Counted from the first letter of the stretch, positions 12,778 to 38,757 are shown. The stretch is DNA of 64,000 nucleotides from Halocaridina rubra (GCA_037179515.1 JAXCGZ010007682.1:27501-91500); one strand, 5' to 3'. Numbers and translations: made by a program. Notes: generated by a model not told the origin, from the sequence alone.

Positions 12778-13747
12778 GCTAATTTTAATGTCTGTTATTG
12801 TGATTACTCTTACTATTGCTGCAGTAATAATATAAATGCAATGCTTGCGTGGCATTATTAACGTGTAAGCTACTTTTCGTACTTCTAAAAGACGGGGTGC
12901 CACGATCTCTATTTTCTTTCTAGAAAGCAGGCTAGTGAAAACAGAAAAAACAATTGGTAAAGCAAGGTTCCAATTTTTTGTTTTATACTAATATCTGCTA
13001 AAAATGTTTCCTTTGAATTATAGTTTTCTGTAACTGTTTAAATTTGGCAACATCCTTTGGAATTTGCATTCTCTATCAGGAAATCAGAATATTTTAAGAC
13101 TTTTTCATAGTTGATATATTTTTTTTAGGTATACAGGGTTCCTGTGTTTTTTCCTTGATGATTAATTATCATAATCAGTTATTGTAATTATTGATTAATT
13201 ATTGTAAGAAATATATTTTAAAGATATATCCTGACCCTTATTTGAACTCCAGATTATTGTCTGTGTTCCTTCCCATCCAACAGCAACTATTAAGAGCAAA
13301 AACAGCAATCCATTCTATGAAAGAGAGGATGTATTTGAAATAAAAGCAGATATTAATATTACTGAAATCACTTTAAGAAAATATTAATAAAACAAAAGTA
13401 ACCAACCCTAAAGTAACAAATATATCCTATTACCTAACTCGACCCCAGATTCCCTTAAGTGGTGCACTTTTTTTTTTTTTTACCAGTACTTAATATATGA
13501 CTAATTTTATGCAAGTCTGTCCTTTATTCATTGAAAATATAATGTTGCAAGTTGCCCTTTGTCAAGGATTGTCTGGGGTCGGTGTATGTAAGTGTACAAA
13601 TATGTGGGCTTCTTGAGGTCAAAGCCAGGCAACTTGTAGATATATAAGAAGTTGATGAAAAAAATAGATATTGGGCTAAATACTCTTTAGAGTCACTTTT
13701 TTTTTTTTTTTTTTTTGCATGGATGCTCTGATAACTTCTTTACGTCC

Positions 13748-13750
<3 letters not shown>
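12778..13750. other. no gene seen
   Basis: AT-rich sequence with T runs near 13470 and 13700. No coding exon recognised. Confidence 0.5.

Positions 13751-13816
<66 letters not shown>
13751..13816. repeat. (TA)n microsatellite
   Basis: Perfect TA tract about 150 bp upstream of the 5' end of LINE family 2. Confidence 0.95.
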
Positions 13817-13819
<3 letters not shown>

Positions 13820-13965
13820 GAAATTTTAGTCTTCTAGTTTCATATAATGAGAACATTTATCTCTTGGTATATTTTGTTATATTGTTTCTTTCTTTCTTTA
13901 TTTATTAATAATTTTATCGTAATGTATAATGTTTTGCGTCTTAAAATCTGTTCGCATAAAGAGAG

Positions 13966-16434
13966 TTGCATGACCCAACAGGTGATAGTAGCTCTAAGGA
14001 GTTTTTGGAAGTAGTAGAAGACAATTTCCTTTCTCAGAATGTACATGAAGCAACACGGGGGGTGAATACACTAGATTTAGTTCTTAGTAATAGAGAGAAT
14101 ATGGTTACAAATTTAGAAGTTGGTGAAAAATTGGGCAACAGTGACCATGATTCCATTAGATTTAACATAATTTTCAAGGAAACTATAAAGGAAAATAAGA
14201 ATATTGTTCCAAACTTTAGAGCAGGAGATTTTGAGGGCTTAAAAACTAAATTATCTAATGAGGTATGGGAAGGGATTTCTGGGGTACAGATGTGGGTAGT
14301 TAATCCAGCAGGTCAGGTCGCAGGTAGCGGATTACCCCGAAATTTGGGTACCACATGCCAAGGATTATCACAAGATAAGATCAATACATTAAATTCTCTC
14401 ACAGGAAAGAACAGCAGCCCGTCAGTTAATATAAATTTGGATGAGGAATATAACAATTTTGTCATGACTCTTAAGAATAGTCAGAGAGACTATATTCCCA
14501 TGAAACATTGCAGATCAAGAAAAAATGACCCTAAATGGATGAACAATAGAATAAAGAATCTTATAGGTATTAAAAGAGGAATATACAGGAAACTAAAAAG
14601 AGGTGAAGAGCAGGTGAGGCAGCAATATATACAGTTAAACAGGGAAGTTAAAAAGATAGAGTCGAAAAGAAAATACGAAGTTCGAATAGCAGGAGAAGCT
14701 AAAGAAAATCCTAAAGGGTTTTATCAACATTATCAAACAAAATTTAAGGAAAAAGTCGGACCAATTGAAGTAGCCAATGGCCATATCACAGATGACGATA
14801 AAGTGATGTGTACATGTTTAAATGATTATTTCTTATCTGTATTTACAAATGAAAACTTGGAAAATATTCCGGAAGTAGAATCCATTTACAGAGACAGTCC
14901 CGATAATATACTTAGTTCAATAAATATTACGAGAGAGGAGGTAATAAAAGAAATAGATAAATTAAAGGCTCATAAATCTCCGGGACCTGATGGAATATAT
15001 GCTAGAATATTAAAGGAATGCAAGGAAGAGCTTAGTTGTCCTCTAACTGCATTATTTAATAATTCAATAAAATTAGGATCGGTACCCATGGAGTGGAAAT
15101 TGGCAGATGTGGTACCAATATTTAAAAAAGGAGAACGTGTTAAAAAGAATAATTATAGGCCGGTAAGTTTAACGTCAACAGTGGGTAAGATTCTAGAATC
15201 CATAATTGCAAATAAAATAAGGGCACATCTAGAATTACACAGACTGATAAAACTTTCACAACACGGGTTTCTTAAGGGTTTTTCGTGCCTTACAAACTTA
15301 CTGTCTTTTTATTCAGAAGTTTACGAGGCAGTAGATTGTGGCAAAGAATATGATACAATATATCTAGATTTTAGCAAAGCTTTTGATAGAGTTCCTCACA
15401 AAAGATTAGTTAAAAAGCTGGAAGCTCATGGTATAGGAGGAGCTGTGCTCAGATGGATCAAACAATGGTTAAAAGACAGAAAACAGAGGGTTTGCATAAA
15501 TGGAGAGAAATCAGAGTGGGGCTCGGTTACAAGCGGGGTACCACAAGGCTCGGTACTGGGTCCTCTATTATTCATCGTATATCTAAATGATCTGGATTCG
15601 GATATCAGTAGTAACCTAAGTAAATTCGCAGACGACACTAAAATAGGTAGAACTATAAATGGAAAAGAAGACATTCATGCTTTACAGGAAGATCTAAATA
15701 GATTATCTGAATGGTCGGACAAATGGCAAATGGAATTTAATGTTGAAAAATGTAAAGTAGTTATAATGGGTACTATAAAAGACAATACTAGTTATAAGCT
15801 AAATAACCATGAAATCATGAGTTCTCAGTGTGAAAGGGATTTGGGAGTTCTTGTGAGTAGTAGTCTTAAGCCAAGAGAGCAATGCACAGCAGTCAGAAAT
15901 AAAGCAAACAGAATTTTAGGATTTATCTCAAGAAGCGTCAGCAATAGGACGGAAAAGGTTATTTTGCAGCTCTATCTTGCATTAGTTAGGCCCCATTTAG
16001 ATTATGCTGTGCAATTCTGGTCACCCTATTATAGAATGGAAATTGAATCCTTGGAGAGAGTGCAACGAAGAATGACCAAGATGATACACAATATCAGAAA
16101 TCTACCATATGAGGACAGATTAAAAAAACTTAATCTACATTCTCTAGAGAGGCGAAGAGTTAGGGGGGATATGATTGAAGTGTATAAATGGTTTAAAGGG
16201 ATTAACAAGGGAGATATTAATAAAGTTTTAAAAATTCATGATCAAACCAGAACTCGTAATAATGGATTTAAGCTTGATAAATTTAGGTTCAGAAGGGAAA
16301 TTGGTAAAAATTGGTTTGGTAATAGAGTAGCTGATGCATGGAACAAGCTTCCTAGTAGGATAGTAAATGCCAATACCTTAGACACCTTCAAATGTAGATT
16401 AGATAGACATATGACAGAGGTAGGGTGGGTATGA
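13966..16434 (+). CDS. LINE polyprotein: partial endonuclease plus reverse transcriptase (822 codons)
   Basis: The N-terminal ~75 residues are the end of an AP-type endonuclease, with LDLVLSN and the catalytic-site SDHDSI. After a linker, reverse transcriptase blocks follow: [85 protein letters not shown] and the catalytic KFADDTK. The C-terminus has SLERRRVRGDMIEVYKWFKG and the usual ending AWNKLPSRIVNANTLDTFK. The frame has no stop or shift over 2.5 kb, so the insertion is probably young. A stretch of about 50 residues (about 14275-14430) between endonuclease and RT looks unlike the surrounding protein and may be an in-frame insertion. The ATG is probably incidental, since the true N-terminus is missing. 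Confidence 0.92.
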   Translation: MHDPTGDSSSKEFLEVVEDNFLSQNVHEATRGVNTLDLVLSNRENMVTNLEVGEKLGNSDHDSIRFNIIFKETIKENKNIVPNFRAGDFEGLKTKLSNEVWEGISGVQMWVVNPAGQVAGSGLPRNLGTTCQGLSQDKINTLNSLTGKNSSPSVNINLDEEYNNFVMTLKNSQRDYIPMKHCRSRKNDPKWMNNRIKNLIGIKRGIYRKLKRGEEQVRQQYIQLNREVKKIESKRKYEVRIAGEAKENPKGFYQHYQTKFKEKVGPIEVANGHITDDDKVMCTCLNDYFLSVFTNENLENIPEVESIYRDSPDNILSSINITREEVIKEIDKLKAHKSPGPDGIYARILKECKEELSCPLTALFNNSIKLGSVPMEWKLADVVPIFKKGERVKKNNYRPVSLTSTVGKILESIIANKIRAHLELHRLIKLSQHGFLKGFSCLTNLLSFYSEVYEAVDCGKEYDTIYLDFSKAFDRVPHKRLVKKLEAHGIGGAVLRWIKQWLKDRKQRVCINGEKSEWGSVTSGVPQGSVLGPLLFIVYLNDLDSDISSNLSKFADDTKIGRTINGKEDIHALQEDLNRLSEWSDKWQMEFNVEKCKVVIMGTIKDNTSYKLNNHEIMSSQCERDLGVLVSSSLKPREQCTAVRNKANRILGFISRSVSNRTEKVILQLYLALVRPHLDYAVQFWSPYYRMEIESLERVQRRMTKMIHNIRNLPYEDRLKKLNLHSLERRRVRGDMIEVYKWFKGINKGDINKVLKIHDQTRTRNNGFKLDKFRFRREIGKNWFGNRVADAWNKLPSRIVNANTLDTFKCRLDRHMTEVGWV

Positions 16435-16604
16435 ATAGGTTAGTGCTTATTAGAAAAATCATAAAAAGAAAAACAGAATAAATAAGTAGAGTAGAATAGA
16501 ATAGGTTAGACATGCTGAAAATACAATTCAAAAATGGAGCTGCCTCGTGTGTGCCAGTAGGCATGTTGCAGTGTCCTCTATTCTTATGTTCTTATGTTCT
16601 TATA
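13966..16604 (+). mobile_element. CR1/L2-like LINE family 2, 5'-truncated but open
   Basis: The element carries the end of the endonuclease, a full reverse transcriptase and the C-terminal region, then about 150 bp of 3' UTR and a tail of octamer repeats TTCTTATG at 16580-16604. Octamer-type tandem tails are a hallmark of CR1/L2 elements. The 5' part with ORF1 and most of the endonuclease is lost. Confidence 0.9.
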
Positions 16605-16974
16605 GCTCTGTGGATCAGCGCGTAGCTCCCAACCGTTTCGCTAGTTCAGTTTCCGGAAGCGATACTTGTTTCTGTTCTTTATCAGAACCTCTTTGGGATG
16701 GATAAAAAGGAAAGGGCAGTGGGGTCTTTCGTGCAGCATGTATAGCCATGTCCGGTCAGCAGCAAGTTTGTGCACCATTTGATGTGTGGATTCTATGGTG
16801 GAACAGTCTCTGTCCGTCGTGTAACACATAAAAAAAATCGTTATATTCGTCTCTCCCTGGTCAGTTTTCTCATTCACTAGTATTTGTCATATTTTTTTTT
16901 TAAAGTTGTGGATATATTTAGCATTTAGTATTTCATTTGACAGTGATGTAGGTAATTTTTAATGTATATACGTA
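16605..16974. other. no gene seen
   Basis: Non-coding sequence between the LINE tail and a SINE-like repeat. Confidence 0.5.
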
Positions 16975-17112
16975 TTATCACATCACATCTGACAAGTCAC
17001 AACACTCTTCATCTCTGTTACTCTCTATGTTTTCTTTGTGCCCTGGCCCGATGAGGGTAGATTTATTTTTTTGGCCCGTCCTGGTGTTACAATCATAAAG
17101 AAAAAAATGTCC
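16975..17112 (+). mobile_element. SINE-like repeat family 3, copy 2
   Basis: Contains CACATCTGACAAGTCACAAC, CCCGATGAGGGTAGA and CCCGTCCTGGTGTTAC, followed by ATCATAAAGAAAAAAA and an (AAT)n tract. Confidence 0.65.
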
Positions 17113-17138
17113 TCTACATAAAATGGAAATGTAATTTA

Positions 17139-17236
17139 TAATAATAATAATAATAATGATAATAATAATAATAATAATAATCATAATAGTAATGATAATG
17201 ATGATAATGATGATGACGATTATAATAATAATAATA

Positions 17237-17319
<83 letters not shown>
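17139..17319. repeat. imperfect (AAT)n microsatellite
   Basis: AAT repeats with GAT/GAC interruptions at about 17155-17220, then about 85 bp nearly pure. Confidence 0.93.
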
Positions 17320-17489
17320 CACACGTGTGAACTGGTGTGCGGACTTGTGAAAAAATAATGAAACTAATTTAGTTCTCGTGTCTTGGGTGGCTTCTTTAAC
17401 GAAATAACCTCATTTCATGCCTGTCTGAATGTCGATGTTTAGGTCAGGAATTTCACGTTTAAAATCAGCTGCATCAGAACCAGAATATA
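17320..17489. other. no gene seen
   Basis: Spacer before the 47-bp array. Confidence 0.4.
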
Positions 17490-19184
17490 TTTTCTTCTCC
17501 GGTTTAAATGTTGGCTCAGAGCCCAGATTAAATTATCTTCTATTTCCGGTTTTAATGTTGGCTCAAAGACCAGATTAAATTATGATATATTTCCGGTTTA
17601 AATATTGGCTCAAGCCCCAGATTAAATTATCAGCTATTTCCGGTTTTAATGTTGGTTCTAAGCCAAGATTAAATTATCATCTATTTCCGGTTTTATTGTT
17701 GGCTCTAAGCCCAGATTAACTTATCATCTATTTCCGCTTTAAATGTTGGCTCAAAGCCCAGATTAAATTATCATCTATTTGCGGTTTAAAATGTCAGCTC
17801 AAAGCCCAGATTAAATTATCATCTATTTCCGGTTTTAATGTTAGCTCAAAGACCAGATTAAATTACCATCTATGTCCGGTTTAAATATTGGCTCAAGCCC
17901 CAGATTAAATTATCATCTATTTAAGGTTTTAATGTTGGCTCTAAGCCTAGATTAAATTATCTTCTATTTCCGGTTTAAATGTTAGCTCTAAGCCCAGATT
18001 AAATTATGATCTATTTCCGGTTTAAATGTGGGCTCGCCCGCCTGCGGAGCAGCCGCCCAGATTAAATTATCATCTATTTCTGGTTTAAATGTTGGCTCTA
18101 AGCCCAGATTAAATTATCATCTATTTCCGGTTTAAATGTTGGCTTTAAGCCCAGATTAAATTATGATCTATTTCCGGTTTAAATGTTGGCTCTAATGCTA
18201 GATTAAATTATCATCTATTTCCGGTTTAAATGTTGGCTCTAAGCCCAGATTAAAATATCATCTATTTCCGGTTTAAATGTTGGCTCTAAGCCCATATTAA
18301 ATTATCATCTATTTCCGGTTTAAATATTGACTCTAAGCCTAGATTAAATTATCATCTATTCCCGGTTTAAATGTTGACTCTAAGCCCAGATTAAATTATC
18401 TTCTATTTCCGGTTTAAATGTTGGCTCTAAGCCATATTAAATTATGATCTGTTTCCGATTTTAACGTTGGCTCTAAGCCCAGATTAAATTATCATCTATT
18501 TCCGGTTTAAATGTTGGCTCTAAGCGCAGATTAAATTTTCATCTCTTTGCGGTTTAAATGTCGGCTCAAAGCCCAGATTAAATTATCATCTATTTCCGGA
18601 TTAAATGTTAGCCCAGCGCCCACATTAAATTTTTATCTATTTACGGTTTAAATGTTGACTCAAAGCCCAGATTAATTTATCATCTATTTGCGGTTTAAAT
18701 GTTGATTCAATGCCCAGATTAAATTATCACCTCCTATTTCCCCCGGCAACTTTAAATGTTGCCGCCCCTCACTAAGCCCCCAGATTAAATTATCATCTAT
18801 TTCCGGTTTAAATGTTGGCTTAAAACCCAGATTAAATTATTTTCTATTTCCTGTTTAAATGCTGGCCCTAAGCCCAGATTAAATTATCATAGGGTTCGCG
18901 CCCCGTCACGGACTAAGGTTAGTAAGGGCATACACTCAGGGTAACGATTACATTTGCCAAAACAAGTCCTTCGTAAAAAGGTAACCGTCCTAGCCCTTAG
19001 TAGAAAAGGGAGTTCGTGACGTAAAACCGAATCCATCCATCCATCCATCCGGTTTGAATGTTGACTCAAACCGCAGATTAAATTATCATCTATCTCCGAT
19101 TTTAATGTTGGCTCAAACCCTAGATTAAATTAGCATTTATTTCCGGTTTTAATGTTGGCTCTAAGCCCAGATTTAAATTATCAT
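17490..19184. repeat. 47-bp satellite-like tandem array, about 30+ units
   Basis: The unit reads approximately AGATTAAATTATCATCTATT then TCCGGTTTAAATGTTGGCTC and TAAGCCC. Units differ by scattered substitutions and 1-2 bp indels. The array is interrupted by a SINE family 1 body at 18892-19050. Two units carry GC-rich insertions, at about 18034-18058 and 18727-18781. No open frame spans it. Confidence 0.93.
18892..19050 (+). mobile_element. tRNA-derived SINE family 1 inside the 47-bp array
   Basis: Begins inside the tRNA head with GGGTTCGCGCCCCGTCACGG (box B), then GTTAGTAAGGGCATACACTC, and ends GTGACGTAAAACCGAATCC followed by four ATCC repeats. The box A part is missing. Confidence 0.85.
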
Positions 19185-19339
19185 TGGAGTAAAGATCGAA
19201 GACGAAGGCAATTTTTTTTTTTTTTTCACGGATGTATATGCTGCCATTGTTATGACAGCCACACTCTCGAGATTTGAACTTTGACACCTTGGTCATTATA
19301 CAATATTATTACGTACAAATTCCACCCTTAATTTACCGA

Positions 19340-19515
19340 AAATTTATGTCTGCCTTATGTGTCGCAATTACTCCCCAATCGATGGGGGGGGAATGGACAG
19401 GTTGGAGCAGGGGAGTAAGGCTGGGTGCCCTTCCTAGCACCACCTGGTTGGAATCGAACTCGTAGATGTCATGATTGTCACGGCTTAACTTGTGCGCTAT
19501 ACCACTGAGCTCCCT
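19340..19515 (-). mobile_element. tRNA-derived SINE family 2, nearly complete
   Basis: On the minus strand the head has a clear box A (GAGCTCAGTGGTATAGCGCA) and box B (GAGTTCGATTCC). The body GCTAGGAAGGGCACCCAGCC follows, then the 3' hairpin module GTCCATTCCCCCC / GATTGGGGAGT. It is the most complete minus-strand copy of this family in the window. Confidence 0.8.
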
Positions 19516-19714
19516 TGGCCCCCTTTCCCTGTCCATGAATATCTTGTCGTATGCAAAAGCCGAATCACAATACCTTGTCCTAAATTATACCAGAATACAT
19601 TGCAGTGGGTATATTGTCTGACGCTGTTGAATCAGAATACATTTTCACGTGTTTAGTTTCTGCCATAACTAAGCATGCTACCATCTTGTCAGAGATAAAA
19701 CCTACCATTTTCCT

Positions 19715-19855
19715 TTGTGTGACTTTACCTCATCTCTGCCTTGTCCTTAACCTTTTTCTTTTCCTTCGTCTTGGTGTTATCTCGTGCCTGGGCCTTTATT
19801 GATGAGGGCAGTTTTTGCCTGTCCCGGTGTCACGCATAAAATAAAAATTGAAGGA
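19715..19855 (+). mobile_element. SINE-like repeat family 3, copy 3
   Basis: TTTACCTCATCTCTGCCTTG through GATGAGGGCAGTTTTTGCC and CCTGTCCCGGTGTCACGC, then ATAAAATAAAA. Nearly identical to 20575-20720. Confidence 0.7.
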
Positions 19856-20084
19856 TACTTCAGAAGTAACTTAGATACTAATTATATTCTTAGATACATA
19901 GCACTAGGAGAGAAATAGACAAATGCTTTACCTGGATTTTGTTTTATGCGTCTAGCACATGGCAGTATATTATATAATAGACAATACAGTAATAAACACT
20001 GAATTACAGTTGTTTTGTTTTTAAAGGTTTGATATAGATTGATCACCATAAAGAAAACTTTAATTGTTGATGATTTCTTGTATA

Positions 20085-20160
20085 TTACTATCTATCTATC
20101 TACCTTGGCTGTTTCCCCCTTTAATTGGGGGGTAGCCGACATAAAAAAAAGAAAACAATG
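20085..20160. repeat. CCCCC-GGGGG hairpin module, copy 1
   Basis: CTTGGCTGTTTCCCCCTTTA then ATTGGGGGGTAGCCGACATA, an inverted repeat, followed by AAAAAAAAGAAAACAAT. Repeated at 62594-62685 with the same downstream ACTTTGCTCTATGGGCAAT. Confidence 0.75.
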
Positions 20161-20345
20161 AGGGGATTACTTTGCTCTATGGGCAATATGGAATTAATGG
20201 TAAATTGTTGCATGCAGTGCAGAGTTAGTATGAGGGCAGTAGAGCTTGTGTTAGGGTAGGGAATGAAGTGAGTGAGTGGTTTCCAGTGAGTGTGGGTCTG
20301 AGACAGGGATGTGTGGTATCACCATGGTTGTTCAATTTGTACATT
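20161..20345 (+). mobile_element. LINE reverse transcriptase remnant (RTE/Jockey-like)
   Basis: One frame reads EVSEWFPVSVGLRQGCVVSP followed by WLFNLYI, the RT block around the VxQGCxxSPxLFNxYI motif. The flanks are degraded and no longer frame can be followed. Confidence 0.65.
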
Positions 20346-20574
20346 GTATATTACAATCTTCGAAGAATTATCCATGGTTTGGGGACTCAACACACCAACT
20401 TGGGTAGAGGGGAAACTGTGGACAATTAAACTATAATGTCCTCTCCTAAGCTGATATTACCTTATCATAATTGCATATATGACTTATCATCCCTCAAAAA
20501 GCGGATCTATCGTGATCTCAGGGCCTAGTCCTCCATATCTCTGGGTCCTATATACTTTGACTGTTTTTTCTGTC

Positions 20575-20720
20575 TGTCGTTTTCCTTTGTGTGATATTAC
20601 CTCATCTCTGCTTTGTCCTTAACCTTTTTCTTTTCCTTCGTCTTGGTGTTTTCTTGTGCCCGGGCCTTTATTGATTAGGGCAGTTTTTGCCTGTCCCGTT
20701 GTCACGCTCATAAAAAAAAT
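20575..20720 (+). mobile_element. SINE-like repeat family 3, copy 4
   Basis: Nearly identical to 19715-19855, ending TGTCCCGTTGTCACGCTCAT and a short A run. Confidence 0.7.
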
Positions 20721-21530
20721 GGGTAGCTCGACGTTTTGGTCTTTCGAGGATTAGTGTTTCTTCAATACTGATTTTAGGTGACTATCGTACAACGAGAGAA
20801 GGAATGTATAGAATAAAACACATCATTCTGGATTAAGTAAACGCATGTTATAATTAAAAACAAAGGGGAATCGTATTATAAAAAAAAAAAAACAATTTTC
20901 CACTTGAACACGACATTAGTCATCTAACATCAACAAAGCTAAAATGTAAAATCGGACATGCTGTTCCACATTGAAACACAACTATTCAAAAGATTATGTG
21001 ATGGAAAGTGTAGTACATACCATTCCAAATCATAACTGCACTCATGAATTAACAGCAGCCCAATTGAAAAAGTTAAACAGAGACTCTTAATTCACATTAA
21101 AATGGAACTGTTTTAACTAACACCGGCAGTGGAATCGTGTAAAATAAAACAAAATATTCGACATTAAAGAGACACTATGCCTATAACAACAGCAATAGGG
21201 AATTGTCAATTAAAATACACTATTCCACGTTGAAATGACACTGTTCAAAAAGAGGAATATGAAGGCATGTGCCAAACACACTTTAAAATGGCACTGTTCA
21301 ACTAAAAGTGTTTAAATAAAAACATTATTTAACGTGAAATATCTTTGTTCAGCTTAAGCAGCAAAGTGCAAAATAAACAACACAGTATTCTGCAGTTAAT
21401 TTAAACTGTTTACCTCATAGCAGTTGAGACACAATTCTGTATTTTAATTCCGCAGACAACTAATAAACATGACTTAGTAATTGTAAGTCCTATGTTCAAG
21501 TCCCGGTCGGGGTAAAAATTATTTATAACA
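20721..21530. other. no gene; degenerate short repeats
   Basis: Variants of TTCCACATTGAAA and CACTGTTCA recur every 40-60 bp (about 20905-21410), suggesting a decayed tandem array. A box-B-like GTTCAAGTCCCGG at about 21493 may be the end of a SINE head. Confidence 0.4.
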
Positions 21531-21534
21531 GTAT

Positions 21535-21598
<64 letters not shown>
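21531..21598. repeat. (TA)n microsatellite
   Basis: Nearly perfect TA tract with one phase break. Confidence 0.95.
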
Positions 21599-21600
<2 letters not shown>

Positions 21601-21728
21601 GTAGCCATTATATATTTGCTATTTATCCATTTTTAAACAATTTAAAATATCAGCATCTTAAAAACAAAACTTTATTTCGGTTTAGGTAATACACAAGTGA
21701 TAGATAATACGTAAGTTAATAATGATGA

Positions 21729-21906
<178 letters not shown>

Positions 21907-22086
21907 GTAGTTTTCTCTATATGCTAGACTTAAGAATATTATCCTCGTCTATATCCTTCCATGTGGTGAAAGGTTGTTTTAAGTATGTTTTTGCGACACA
22001 GATAGATCTTCGTCATACACAAATAGCTTAAAGTATACATACATAATACGTATGTCTAATCACAACTAACATAAAAAGTATTCTAA

Positions 22087-22090
<4 letters not shown>

Positions 22091-22146
<56 letters not shown>
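22091..22146. repeat. (TA)n microsatellite
   Basis: Perfect TA tract. Confidence 0.95.
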
Positions 22147-22149
<3 letters not shown>

Positions 22150-22337
22150 TAAAATAATCTCACAATGTGGAATATTCTTGCCCGCCTACCTTGTGGGTGA
22201 CCCAAGCAGGGTGGAAAGGGAGAGGGTAAATGTGGCAACCCTTTATCCCCAAGGAGCTAAGAGGAGTGGTTGAGGTTTAGTGTGGATAGTGGTGAGTGCG
22301 TGTTTCTTGGCTCGGCCACTCCCCTCACAAGGGAGGA

Positions 22338-22896
22338 TGAGGCCATGTGTATATGTATGTATGTACTATTTCTATCACTACTCCTGGCGAATGGGAGTGC
22401 TGGGGGATGAGGCCATGTGTATATGTATGTATGTACTATTTCTATCACTACTCCAGGCGAATGTGAGTGCTGGGGGGATGAGGCCAAGTGTATATGTATG
22501 TATGTACTATTTCTATCACTACTCCTGGCGAATGTGAGTGCTTGGGAATGAGGCCCTGTATATATGTATGTATGTACAATTTCTATCACTACTCCTGGTG
22601 AAAGTGAGTGCTGGGGGGATAAGGCCATGTGTATATGTATGTATGTACTATTTCTGTCACCACTCCTGGTGAATTTGAGTGCTTGGGGAATGAGGCCATG
22701 TGTATATGTATGTATGTACTATTTCTATCACTACTGGTGAATGTGAGTGCTGGGGGGATGAGGGCCATGTGTATATGTATGTATGTACTATTTCTATCAC
22801 TTCTCCTGTTGAATTTGAGTGCATGGGAATGATGCTATGTGTATGTATGTGTGTATTATTTCTATCACTACTCCTGGCGAATGTGAGTGCTATTTG
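22338..22896. repeat. 70-bp minisatellite, eight units
   Basis: Units of 70-71 bp begin near GAGGCCATGTGTATATGTAT and end GGCGAATGTGAGTGCTGGGG. Starts are at about 22339, 22409, 22480, 22550, 22621, 22692, 22762 and 22831. Located just downstream of EndoU gene A. Confidence 0.92.
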
Positions 22897-22982
22897 GTGT
22901 AAATATAAGATATCGATATTAGGATAACGTATCAAACATTTGTGAAGACAGAGCAAGGCCACTCTGCATCGATTTGTAAGAT

Positions 22983-22988
22983 TTTATT
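22983..22988 (-). promoter_or_regulatory. polyadenylation signal of EndoU gene A
   Basis: AATAAA on the minus strand, 90 bp beyond the conserved-frame stop codon of gene A. A (CTA)n tract lies between stop and signal. Confidence 0.55.
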
Positions 22989-23077
22989 TCCCTACTGCTA
23001 CTACTACTACTACTGCTATTAACTACTACTACTACTACTACTACTCAGAGGCCCTATTTCTTATGCTGTGAAATGTA

Positions 23078-37680
<14,603 letters not shown>

Positions 37681-37722
37681 CGCCTTTTATATAGAATTAA
37701 CAAGTTTTAAGCGCAAACTTGA

Positions 37723-37733
37723 GATTATATAAA
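37723..37733 (-). promoter_or_regulatory. candidate TATA box of EndoU gene A
   Basis: TTTATATAATC on the minus strand, about 45 bp upstream of the ATG. With a start site about 30 bp downstream the 5' UTR would be very short (about 20 bp). A second TATA-like string, CTATATAAAAGG, is only 8 bp before the ATG and too close. Confidence 0.4.
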
Positions 37734-38096
37734 CACTGCAACGATTACAATAAGCACAAAAATAATAAAGCTAGAAGTACGGTTTCGTGTACAGGTGTAG
37801 AGTGGAACACTGTACACTCTCCGCAGATATTTTTCACACTAGCTGCTGCAAGCCTTCAGGAGATGCCAACATTTGTCCGGGGACTCCAGATTGGATGGGA
37901 AGTTGGATTGTGGGCGGGGCATGGAATTCATACGCCTGTAGGGCATTTATTCTTGGGTTACGCCCTTATGAACGGTTATACTAAGAACGCATTTACATTA
38001 CGCAAGTGTTTATTGCTATTTCATGTTGTTTTCAAGCTATTGGCTTGAGTTACTCATGATATTATATATTAAGGTATATTATATTTGTACATATGG
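37734..38096. other. no gene seen (upstream region of gene A)
   Basis: No further exon seen on either strand. Confidence 0.45.
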
Positions 38097-38171
<75 letters not shown>

Positions 38172-38245
38172 TGTTGTTGTTATTATTATTATTGCTGTTG
38201 TTTTTGTTGTTGTTGCTGTTAATATTATTACTATTATTATTATTT

Positions 38246-38308
<63 letters not shown>

Positions 38309-38315
38309 TGCCGGT

Positions 38316-38369
<54 letters not shown>

Positions 38370-38390
38370 TAGATAGATAGATAGATAGAT

Positions 38391-38421
<31 letters not shown>
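38097..38421. repeat. compound microsatellite (TTA)n, (TAG)n, (TA)n, (GATA)n
   Basis: TTA at 38097-38170, degenerate TTG/ATT to 38245, TAG at 38247-38309, TA at 38319-38367 and GATA at 38367-38421, the last with one broken unit. Confidence 0.95.
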
Positions 38422-38422
<1 letters not shown>

Positions 38423-38570
38423 TATTACTCTGTGTCCGGTTCTTTGTCTGTATTCCTCAAGAATTTCCAGTCAAGTTTTTTTTTCCGTCTTGTCTCCGTT
38501 GTTGGAATGAAATATTCGTGATGTTTCTTGACCTTGACACACCTGTATACCCCCAGGGATGCTCATTTAC

Positions 38571-38757
38571 TTATGCCCATTCCAAGTATACGACATTTGA
38601 ATCAATCCTTAGAATAGGCACCTCACGTCGCTTTAGGTGATTAATCTACGATTGAGGCAAAAGTTTATGCCCATTCCAAGAATACGACATTTGAATCAAT
38701 CCTTAGAATAGGTACCTCATGTCGCTCGAGGTGATGAATCTACGATTGAGGCAAAAG
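38571..38757. repeat. ~93-bp tandem duplication
   Basis: TTATGCCCATTCCAAG through CATTTGAATCAATCCTTAGA, CCTCACGTCGCT and CTACGATTGAGGCAAAAG occurs twice in a row with a few differences. Confidence 0.9.

Noticed and set aside
17490..19184. CRISPR-like regular repeats
   Set aside because: Units are contiguous with no unique spacers, are imperfect, and the genome is plainly eukaryotic. The same holds for the 70-bp and 120-bp arrays.
22257..22962. Minus- and plus-strand frames of 67-123 codons over the 70-bp array
   Set aside because: Repeat-unit translations that shift frame between units, without conservation.
37719..38048. 109-codon plus-strand frame upstream of EndoU gene A
   Set aside because: Overlaps the presumed promoter of gene A on the other strand. 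No domain, signal peptide or splice support seen.
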